A DNA stretch of 55,797 nucleotides from a bacterium BMS3Bbin13. Lineage in GTDB: Bacteria > Pseudomonadota > Gammaproteobacteria > 21-64-14. Both the position numbers and the translations under genes were made by a program. Positions 46,618-53,662 of this stretch are shown piece after piece; position 1 is the stretch's first letter; each line of letters begins with the position of its first letter. Location of the stretch: positions 1 through 55,797 of the forward strand of contig BDTW01000055.1 of NCBI GenBank assembly GCA_002897735.1, written 5' to 3'. Below the pieces are notes generated by a model. It did not search any database and was not told the DNA's origin. It saw only the letters and a program-made list of their open reading frames with translations.

Positions 46618-48069
46618 ATGCCGGCGGACCCAATGTCCACGCGAGCCCCATACGGTGACGGCACCGCGGGTTGCGCACCGGGACACGCTACGGCGTCGGC
46701 GCCCGGTGTCGACCTGCTCGCGCTTCATCGGCGCAACCCATCCCGCTACCCCTTTCTTCTCGAGAGCGTCGCCGCCGGGACGCCACAGGCGCGCTTCGAC
46801 CTCCTGCTCGCGTTCCCCGGCGCGCGCCTGATACTGCACGCGGACGGCATCCTGGAGCGCCCCGCCGGGATTCCGGCCGGGTCCGACTTCCTGGGCGCGC
46901 TGGATCACTGGTGGCGCGCGTGGGCGGCGCCCGCCGGCGACCCGGCCTCGGCGGCCCTTCCGTTTCACGGCGGCTGGTTTCTCTACCTGGGCTACGAGCT
47001 GGTCGGCCAAATCGAGCCGGGACTGGACCTGCCGCCGCCGCCGCCGGGACTGCCCGTCGCGCTGGCGGTGCGTACGCCCGCGGCGGTGATCCGCGACCGG
47101 GTCACGGGAAGGGTGCACCTGGTGGCGGAACCCGGAAGCGAGGCGCTCCTGGAGGAACTGCGCCGCGATCTGGAGGCGCCCGGCCCGGTACCGGAACCGC
47201 CCGATGTGTTGCTCGACGGACCGCTCACCGAGGACCCGCCGCGCCCTTTCCTCGAGGGTGTCGGGCGTATCCGCCGCTACATCCGCGAGGGCGACGTATT
47301 CCAGGCCACCCTCTCGCGCGAATGGCGCGGGGCGCTCGCCTCCGGGACGGCACCGTGGGCGCTGTACGAACGCCTGCGCCGGTGCAATCCCGCTCCGTTC
47401 GCCGCTCTCGCGCTGTGCGGGGAGGAGGAGGCGCTGGTCTGCTCGTCTCCGGAACGCCTGGTGTCCGTGCGCGGGCGGCGGGTGGAGACCCGCCCGATCG
47501 CCGGGACGCACCCGCGCGCTGTGCAATCGCACGCCGACCGGCGCTCCCGCCGGCGTCTGCTGGCGCACCCCAAGGAACGAGCCGAACACATCATGCTGGT
47601 GGATCTCGAACGCAACGATCTGGGGCGCGTGTGCCGCTACGGCAGCGTACGGGTACGCGAGCTGATGGCGCTGGAGTCCTACGCCCACGTACATCACATC
47701 GTCTCGGCGGTCGAGGGCGAGCTGCGCGCGGGCGTCACGCCCGGCGAAGTGATCCGGGCCGTGTTTCCGGGCGGAACCATCACCGGTTGCCCGAAGGTGC
47801 GTTGCGTGGAGATCATCGCGGAACTGGAGCGCGCCGGGCGCGGGGCGTACACGGGTTCGATCGGCTATCTCGACCGCAGCGGAGATCTCGATCTGAATAT
47901 CCTGATTCGCACCATGGTCCAACACGGGCGCACCGTGTCCTTGCGCGCCGGCGCGGGGATCGTCGCGGACTCCGTCCCCGAGCGGGAGCTGGAGGAGACA
48001 CGCCACAAGGCGCGCGGCCTGGCTCTGGCCCTGGCCCGTGCGACACCGGAGGCATCATGGTCCTGGTAA
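46618..48069 (+). CDS. pabB: aminodeoxychorismate synthase component I
   Basis: It makes 4-amino-4-deoxychorismate for folate synthesis, using ammonia from a PabA-type glutaminase not in this window. It has 483 aa (ATG 46633 also possible). The chorismate-binding half carries FQATLSREWRG, SSPERLVSVRGRRVETRPIA, the EHIMLVDLERNDLGRV segment, and FPGGTITGCPKVRCVEIIAE. Insertion of pabB between fabF and pabC makes the folate pair contiguous; E. coli has pabB elsewhere. The stop overlaps the pabC start region by 13 bases. Confidence 0.9.
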   Translation: MPADPMSTRAPYGDGTAGCAPGHATASAPGVDLLALHRRNPSRYPFLLESVAAGTPQARFDLLLAFPGARLILHADGILERPAGIPAGSDFLGALDHWWRAWAAPAGDPASAALPFHGGWFLYLGYELVGQIEPGLDLPPPPPGLPVALAVRTPAAVIRDRVTGRVHLVAEPGSEALLEELRRDLEAPGPVPEPPDVLLDGPLTEDPPRPFLEGVGRIRRYIREGDVFQATLSREWRGALASGTAPWALYERLRRCNPAPFAALALCGEEEALVCSSPERLVSVRGRRVETRPIAGTHPRAVQSHADRRSRRRLLAHPKERAEHIMLVDLERNDLGRVCRYGSVRVRELMALESYAHVHHIVSAVEGELRAGVTPGEVIRAVFPGGTITGCPKVRCVEIIAELERAGRGAYTGSIGYLDRSGDLDLNILIRTMVQHGRTVSLRAGAGIVADSVPERELEETRHKARGLALALARATPEASWSW

Positions 48070-48863
48070 ACGGCAAGGCCGTACAGACGCTGTCGGTCCA
48101 CGACCGGGGGCTGCTCTATGGGGACGGGCTGTTCGAGACACTCGCGGTGCGCGGGGGGCGGCCGCTGCAGTGGCCGCGACACCTGGCGCGTCTGAAACGC
48201 GGCTGCGCGCGTCTGGGCATCGAGGCGCCGGACGCCGAGGGCCTGCTGGAAGAGACGCTGCGCGTGGCCGCGGGGGCACGGCGCGCGGTGGTCAAGATCA
48301 TCGTCACGCGCGGAGCGGGTGCGCGTGGCTACCGCCCCGGGGCTGGCCCGGCCACGCGCATCGTGGCCGCCCATCCGCCGCCCGGGCACCCGCCCGCGTA
48401 CCGGCGCGACGGCGTCGCGGTGCGTTGGTGCGCGACGCGCCTGGGCCTGAATCCGGCGCTTGCCGGACTCAAGCATCTCAACCGACTGGAGCAGGTCCTG
48501 GCGCGCGCGGAATGGGACGATCCGGACATCGCCGAGGGTCTGATGCAGGATCCGGACGGAAACGTGATCGAGGGCACCATGACCAACCTGTTCGCGGCGC
48601 TGGGCGGGGAGTTGGTCACGCCCGATCTGTCGCGTTGCGGGGTCGCCGGCGTGATGCGCGAACGGGTGCTGGAGTGTGCCGCCGCGCTCGCCGTCCCGTG
48701 CCGGATCCGGGTGCTGGCGCCCGCGGAACTCGAAACCGCGCGCGAGATCTTTCTGTGCAACAGCCTGATCGGCATCTGGTCCGTGCGCCGTCTCGGGGAA
48801 CGTAACGTGCCCCGCGGGCCGCTCGCCGAGCGCCTGACCGCCGCGTTGGCGGAGGAGGGCTGA
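48057..48863 (+). CDS. pabC: aminodeoxychorismate lyase
   Basis: This is the PLP enzyme of fold type IV that releases p-aminobenzoate from aminodeoxychorismate. It has 268 aa. The PLP Lys is Lys139 in AGLKHLNRLEQVLA, and EGTMTNLFAA is the phosphate-binding motif. The ATG at 48057 lies inside the end of pabB, with GGAGG 5-9 bases upstream. Location between fabF and mltG is canonical. Confidence 0.92.
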   Translation: MVLVNGKAVQTLSVHDRGLLYGDGLFETLAVRGGRPLQWPRHLARLKRGCARLGIEAPDAEGLLEETLRVAAGARRAVVKIIVTRGAGARGYRPGAGPATRIVAAHPPPGHPPAYRRDGVAVRWCATRLGLNPALAGLKHLNRLEQVLARAEWDDPDIAEGLMQDPDGNVIEGTMTNLFAALGGELVTPDLSRCGVAGVMRERVLECAAALAVPCRIRVLAPAELETAREIFLCNSLIGIWSVRRLGERNVPRGPLAERLTAALAEEG

Positions 48864-48866
48864 AGC

Positions 48867-49955
48867 GTGCGCACGTTGATCTACAAGCTGCTTGGCCTGC
48901 TGCTTCTCATCGGCAGCTTCGCTTTCACCTGGTTCTACATGGACTACCAGGACTTCGTCGGCGCGCCGCTGCCGCTGCACGGCCAAGCACTGCACTATGT
49001 GGTGAGGCCGGGCACCTCGCTGCGCGGACTGGCCGACACCCTGACCGCCCGCCGGCTCATCGAGCATCCCCGCTATCTGGTCTGGCTCGGCCGGCGCATG
49101 GGTGTCGCGCAACGGCTGCAGGCGGGCGAATACGAGTTTCCACCGGGGACCACGCCGCGCGGGCTGCTGTCGCGGATCGCCGAGGGCCGCGTGGTCCAGT
49201 ATCCGCTCACCATCGTCGATGGCTGGACCTTCCGCCGACTGATGGCGGCGGTGGAGGCCTCGCCGGTGTTGATCCATACGCTGCGCGGCCTCACACCGCG
49301 CCGCATCATGGCGCGCCTCGGCCGTCCCGGGCAGGATCCGGAGGGATGGTTCTTCCCGGACACCTATCGTTTTCCGCGCGGAACCAGCGATCTTCAGTTC
49401 CTGGCTCGCGCCTATCACACCATGCAGCGCGAGTTGCAGGCGCAATGGCAGGCGCGCGCACCGGGATTGCCGCTGAAGACACCGTATCAGGCCCTGATCC
49501 TGGCTTCCATCGTGGAAAAAGAGACCGCCGTGCCCGCCGAGCGCGCCGAGATCGCCGGGGTGTTCGAGCGCCGCCTCGAACGCGGCATGCGCTTGCAGGC
49601 GGACCCCACGGTCATCTACGGACTCGGCCCGGAGTTCAACGGGGACCTCACGAGTCGCGACCTGACCCGCCATACACCGTACAATACCTACCGGATCGAC
49701 GGCCTGCCGCCCACGCCCATCGCCATTCCCGGACTCGCTTCGATCCGCGCGGTGCTCCATCCGGCGCCGGGCAAGGCGCTGTACTTCGTGGCACGAGGCG
49801 ACGGGACCCACGTGTTCTCCGAGACCCTGGCGGAACACGACCGCGCGGTCGAACGCTATCTGTTGCGCGGCGCAGGCGATACGAGACCGCGTCGGGGCAC
49901 GAAGACGGGCCCCGCGAAGAGGCGCCGCGGAGGCGCGCCCGCCGGTGCGCCGTAG
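48867..49955 (+). CDS. mltG: endolytic murein transglycosylase MltG (YceG)
   Basis: It cleaves nascent peptidoglycan near its synthesis site and sets glycan length. It has 362 aa from a GTG at 48867. Residues 5-25 are the single membrane anchor. A LysM-like part (VVRPGTSLRGLADTL) precedes the YceG domain. The catalytic Glu is Glu217 in ASIVEKETAVPAER (E. coli E218). The C-terminal tail is basic. Confidence 0.93.
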   Translation: MRTLIYKLLGLLLLIGSFAFTWFYMDYQDFVGAPLPLHGQALHYVVRPGTSLRGLADTLTARRLIEHPRYLVWLGRRMGVAQRLQAGEYEFPPGTTPRGLLSRIAEGRVVQYPLTIVDGWTFRRLMAAVEASPVLIHTLRGLTPRRIMARLGRPGQDPEGWFFPDTYRFPRGTSDLQFLARAYHTMQRELQAQWQARAPGLPLKTPYQALILASIVEKETAVPAERAEIAGVFERRLERGMRLQADPTVIYGLGPEFNGDLTSRDLTRHTPYNTYRIDGLPPTPIAIPGLASIRAVLHPAPGKALYFVARGDGTHVFSETLAEHDRAVERYLLRGAGDTRPRRGTKTGPAKRRRGGAPAGAP

Positions 49956-49980
49956 GCGGGCGGCGCCGAAGGGGACGACG

Positions 49981-50625
49981 ATGGATGGGCGACTGATCAC
50001 GGTGGAAGGGATCGAGGGCGTTGGCAAGTCTACGCACCTCGACTTTCTGCGTCGCTCCCTGGAGGCGCACGGAATCACCGTGACCGTGACCCGCGAACCG
50101 GGCGGCACGCCGCTGGGGGAGGGGATCCGTGCGCTGTTGCTCGATCACCGCCACGACGACATGGCGCAGGACGCCGAACTGCTGCTCCTGTTCGCCGCGC
50201 GCGCGCAACACATCGCCCGGGTGATCCGCCCGGCGCTCGCGGCCGGGCACTGGGTGTTGTGCGATCGGTTCACCGATGCCACCTATGCGTATCAGGGTGC
50301 CGGACGCGGCATCGAGGCGGCGCGCATCGCGATGTTGGAGGAATTCGTGCAGGGTGCGCTGCGCCCGAACCTCACCGTGCTCCTCGATGCGCCGGTGGAA
50401 GTCGGGCTCGATCGCGCCGGGCGCCGCGGCCCCAAGGACCGCTTCGAGCGGGAGACCGTCGCCTTCTTCGAACGGGTCCGACAGGGTTACCTGGCCCGCG
50501 CGCGCGCGGAGGCCGGCCGCTTCCGGGTGATCGATGCCGATCGGGACCTCGCGGCGGTACAGGCGGCATTGGCCCGGGTGCTGGACGAGTTCTGCCGCAG
50601 GAGCGGGCGGGGCGTGGGGGAATGA
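49981..50625 (+). CDS. tmk: thymidylate kinase
   Basis: It phosphorylates dTMP to dTDP. It has 214 aa. The P-loop is EGIEGVGKST (residues 9-18), the TVTREPGGTPLGEGIR motif carries the DR[E/P] region, and DRFTDATYAYQGAGRG follows. The ATG at 49981 is preferred to an upstream GTG at 49945 that lies inside mltG. The stop overlaps the holB start. Confidence 0.95.
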   Translation: MDGRLITVEGIEGVGKSTHLDFLRRSLEAHGITVTVTREPGGTPLGEGIRALLLDHRHDDMAQDAELLLLFAARAQHIARVIRPALAAGHWVLCDRFTDATYAYQGAGRGIEAARIAMLEEFVQGALRPNLTVLLDAPVEVGLDRAGRRGPKDRFERETVAFFERVRQGYLARARAEAGRFRVIDADRDLAAVQAALARVLDEFCRRSGRGVGE

Positions 50626-51641
50626 TGCAGCGATCCGAATCGATGCCGCCCTGGTTGGAGGCGCCCTGGCGTCGGCTGCAGGAGCGCCGGACCGGCGATC
50701 GGATGCCTCACGCGTTGCTCCTCGCCGGTCCGGGCGGCGTGGGCAAGGCGTTGTTCGCCCGGGAACTGGCGGAGGCGTTGCTGTGCACCGCGCCGCGCAG
50801 CGACGGGCGCGCCTGCGGGGCCTGCCGCGCCTGCCGCCTGATCGACGCCGGCAGCCACCCGGACCTGTTTCGCCTGGAACCCATCGAGGGACGCGCGATT
50901 CCCATTGAAGGCGTGCGTGCGCTGCGCGAGGTCCTCGCCCTGCGCAGTCAGTACGGCGGCTGGCGCATCGCCTGGATCGCAGCGGCCGAACGGATGACGA
51001 GCGCCGCCGCCAATGCACTACTCAAGACACTGGAGGAACCCGGTCCGCAGAGTCTCCTGCTGCTGGTGAGCGATCGCCCGGATCTGCTTCCGGCGACGGT
51101 ACGCAGCCGTTGCCAGCGGCTCGTCCTGCCGATCCCGCCGCGCGCACAGGCCCTCGGCTGGCTTGCGGGGCGGGAGGAGGTGACGGAGGCGGAGCGTTGG
51201 CTCACGCTGGCGGGCGGCGCGCCGTTCGCGGCGCTGGAACGGATCCGCTCGGGCGCCGTCGACCCACGTCCCGAGCTGGTGCAGGACCTCGCGGCGATCG
51301 CCGCCGGACGGGCCGATCCGCTCGTCGCGGCGGAGCGATGCGCGGCACGCGGTGCGGCGGACTCGCTACGGTGGATCTCGTCCTGCGTCATGGATATGAT
51401 ACGTTTACGTTGTTGTCGACAGCCGGTGGCATTGCGCAATCCGGATCTGCGCGAACCGCTGCAACGCCTCGCCGCCGGTTGCCCGCCGGAGCGGTTGTTC
51501 CACTACCTGGATCGGCTGAACGCGGGAGGGCGGGAGGCGCAGTCCTCGATCAACGATCAGTTGTTGCTGGAAGACGTCCTGATCGCCTGGCACGAACTGG
51601 CGGCGGGCGATTGCGGAGCCCGGGGCGGAATCCGACGCTAG
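50622..51641 (+). CDS. holB: DNA polymerase III delta-prime subunit
   Basis: This is a clamp-loader subunit, 339 aa. The N-terminal AAA+ domain has LLAGPGGVGKALFA. Zinc-binding Cys65, Cys68 and Cys71 (CGACRAC) are present with an earlier Cys55. NALLKTLEEPGPQSLLLLVS and ATVRSRCQRL match the sensor and SRC motif. The start ATG overlaps the tmk stop (ATGATG, two possible starts). Confidence 0.93.
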   Translation: MMQRSESMPPWLEAPWRRLQERRTGDRMPHALLLAGPGGVGKALFARELAEALLCTAPRSDGRACGACRACRLIDAGSHPDLFRLEPIEGRAIPIEGVRALREVLALRSQYGGWRIAWIAAAERMTSAAANALLKTLEEPGPQSLLLLVSDRPDLLPATVRSRCQRLVLPIPPRAQALGWLAGREEVTEAERWLTLAGGAPFAALERIRSGAVDPRPELVQDLAAIAAGRADPLVAAERCAARGAADSLRWISSCVMDMIRLRCCRQPVALRNPDLREPLQRLAAGCPPERLFHYLDRLNAGGREAQSSINDQLLLEDVLIAWHELAAGDCGARGGIRR

Positions 51642-51655
51642 CGAATCCGGTTGCG

Positions 51656-52042
51656 ATGGGGAACGGAAACACGGTTATGGCCGAGCCGAAAGCGCCGCGA
51701 GGTGGTCAACGCCAGGGAATTCTGTTCCTGACGATCAAGGACAAGAGCGCTCTGTACGCCGCCTATATGCCCTATGTAAAGGGCGGAGGACTGTTCATTC
51801 CCACCACCAGGCAGTATCAGCTCGGCGATGAACTGTTCATCCTGCTTTCGTTGATGGAAGAGGCCGAGAAGGTGCCGATCGTAGGACGCGTGGTGTGGAT
51901 CACCCCGAAGGGCGCGCAGGGCAACCGCCCCGCGGGAATCGGCGTCCAGTTCAGCGACAAGGACGCGGGCGTCGCGCGCAAAAAGATCGAGACCTACCTG
52001 GCGGGCGCCCTGGAATCGGACCGCTCCACCCATACGATGTAG
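51656..52042 (+). CDS. pilZ: PilZ-domain protein
   Basis: This is a small PilZ-like protein of 128 aa (ATG 51677 also possible). The core GGGLFIPTTRQYQLGDELFI and VVWITPKGAQGNRPAGIGVQ is typical of type IV pilus PilZ proteins. The canonical c-di-GMP motifs RxxxR and D/NxSxxG are absent, as is usual for this pilus subgroup. The location between holB and tatD is the same in Pseudomonas and Xanthomonas. Confidence 0.9.
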   Translation: MGNGNTVMAEPKAPRGGQRQGILFLTIKDKSALYAAYMPYVKGGGLFIPTTRQYQLGDELFILLSLMEEAEKVPIVGRVVWITPKGAQGNRPAGIGVQFSDKDAGVARKKIETYLAGALESDRSTHTM

Positions 52043-52076
52043 GACGCGACGGCGCACACACGCCGCGTGCCGCGAA

Positions 52077-52856
52077 ATGGTCATGCTGATCGACTCCCAC
52101 TGCCATCTGGACCTGCTGGAGGCCGGGTGCTGCGAAGGCGGGTTGCCGGGCGTGCTCGACGCGGCCCGAGCCCTCGGGGTCGGGCACATGCTGTGCGTGT
52201 CGGTGAGCCTGGAGGCCTATCCCGCGATGCGCGCCCTCATCGATCCGCTGCCCGCGGTCAGTGTCTCGGTAGGGGTCCACCCCAATGAGCGCGGCGGGCC
52301 GGAGCCCGACGTGGAACGCCTCGTCGATCTGGCGCGCGACCCCCGCGTGGTCGCGATCGGGGAGACCGGGCTCGACTATTACCGCAGCAGCGGCGATCCG
52401 GAATGGCAGCACGAGCGGTTCCGCACGCACATCCGCGCCGCGCACCGCGTCGGAAAGCCGGTGATCGTGCACAGCCGTGCCGCGCGCGCGGATACCCTGC
52501 GCGTGCTGGCCGAGGAGGACGCCGGAACGGCCGGCGGCGTGATGCATTGTTTCGCCGAGGACTGGGACACGGCGCGCCGCGCACTGGACCTCGGCCTGTA
52601 CCTCTCGTTTTCGGGGATCGTGACTTTCAAGAACGCCGCCGAGCTGAAGGAAGTCGCACGCCGCGTTCCACTCGAACGAATGCTCGTGGAAACCGACTCG
52701 CCCTACCTCGCCCCCGTACCCTATCGCGGCAAGCCCAACCAGCCCGGTTACGTGCGGTACGTGGCCGCGCACATCGCCGAACTGCGCGGCCTGCCCTTGG
52801 AGACACTGGCCGAGCGTACCACGGAGAATTTCCATCGCTTGTTCGGGACCGGCTGA
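52077..52856 (+). CDS. tatD: TatD-family metal-dependent nuclease
   Basis: This is a TIM-barrel DNase of the TatD/YcfH family, 259 aa. Metal ligands include His8 and His10 (DSHCHLD), Glu in AIGETGLDYY, the VIVHSR motif and ETDSPYLAPVPYRGKPN near the end. ATG 52077 or 52083 can start it. It follows pilZ after 34 bases. Confidence 0.94.
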   Translation: MVMLIDSHCHLDLLEAGCCEGGLPGVLDAARALGVGHMLCVSVSLEAYPAMRALIDPLPAVSVSVGVHPNERGGPEPDVERLVDLARDPRVVAIGETGLDYYRSSGDPEWQHERFRTHIRAAHRVGKPVIVHSRAARADTLRVLAEEDAGTAGGVMHCFAEDWDTARRALDLGLYLSFSGIVTFKNAAELKEVARRVPLERMLVETDSPYLAPVPYRGKPNQPGYVRYVAAHIAELRGLPLETLAERTTENFHRLFGTG

Positions 52857-52919
52857 TCGGGGCCTCACCCGCCCGACGGCGGCCCCGCGCCACCGCCCCT
52901 ATCGAGGAGAGCCGGCGAA

Positions 52920-53465
52920 ATGCCCCATGACCACTTTCTGGTGGCGGTATTCCCCGATCAGAATGGCGCACACCGTGCCGTAGAGGCGATGCTCGAAGCC
53001 GGCTGCCCCGCGAACCGCATCTCCGTGCTCGGCAGACTGGAAGCCGAAGGCGACGACGTGCTCGGCGTGTTGCACCCGGGCCTCAGCGAGCAGATGAAGG
53101 TCTGGGCGACGAACGGCGCGCTGTGGGGCGGTCTGCTCGGCATGCTTACCGGAGCCGCCGGTCTGTTCCTGTTCCCGGGCCTGGGCGCGGTCCTGATCGT
53201 GGGGCCGCTGGCCGAAGCGGTCGTGGGCGGCGCCACCGGAGCGGTGTTGGGCGGCGGCGCGCTGGCCGGCGCCGCCGCCTGGTCCCACCTGGCGCATGTC
53301 CTGCATCGTCACGGCCTGCCCGCGCACGCGCTGGAGGATTTGCACCGCCAAGTGGAGACCGGGAGTTATCTGGTGATCCTGCAAGGGGCGAACGCTGCGG
53401 AGTTGGAAAATCAGCGTCCGGCCCTCGCTCGCGGCCGGCCGGATCGGGTCGAGGTTCTTCCCTAG
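52920..53465 (+). CDS. glycine-rich membrane-associated protein (DUF1269-like)
   Basis: This protein of 181 aa has an N-terminal alpha/beta domain (HFLVAVFPDQNGAHRAVEAM), a central Gly/Ala-rich double hydrophobic segment (about residues 65-120, GALWGGLLGMLTGAAGLFLF and GGATGAVLGGGALAGAAA) and a C-terminal part (VETGSYLVILQG). The pattern resembles YflT/DUF1269-type stress proteins with glycine-zipper helices. Function is unknown. GGAGAG lies about 8 bases upstream of the ATG. It is the last gene before the composition changes. Confidence 0.78.
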   Translation: MPHDHFLVAVFPDQNGAHRAVEAMLEAGCPANRISVLGRLEAEGDDVLGVLHPGLSEQMKVWATNGALWGGLLGMLTGAAGLFLFPGLGAVLIVGPLAEAVVGGATGAVLGGGALAGAAAWSHLAHVLHRHGLPAHALEDLHRQVETGSYLVILQGANAAELENQRPALARGRPDRVEVLP

Positions 53466-53633
53466 CCTGCCGAACTTAGAGCGAAAGTCCCCGCTGAAGG
53501 ATGCGGCAGCGGTCAACTCGACCCGCTGTACGAGCGGATCGAGGCAACCGGACTGCCAGCGCTACGCGCCATGGAGAGCGAAGCGAGGACGCGTAAGTTG
53601 GGCTGGGATGTCCCAAAATCTTTCACAAGGTAG
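53466..53633 (+). pseudogene. C-terminal remnant of an unidentified gene
   Basis: A 55-codon frame without a start codon reads AELRAKVPAEGCGSG, then LDPLYERIEATGLPALRAME, then RKLGWDVPKSFTR and a TAG at 53631. The residue pattern looks coding, unlike random GC-rich frames, and begins directly after the preceding stop. It is probably the 3' end of a gene cut off by a rearrangement. I do not recognise the family. Confidence 0.4.
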
Positions 53634-53662
53634 CGACACTCTTGATACAGAGAGAGGCTACA

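Noticed and set aside
44686-48006. An open frame of 1106 codons on the minus strand across acpP, fabF and pabB
   Set aside because: Very long antisense frames are expected at this GC content. The plus-strand genes carry full active sites.
51656-52042. PilZ gene in a replication operon as a novelty
   Set aside because: The holB-pilZ-tatD arrangement is the normal one in Pseudomonas and Xanthomonas.
53466-53662. tRNA or attachment site at the composition break
   Set aside because: No cloverleaf pattern and no direct repeat could be found by eye.
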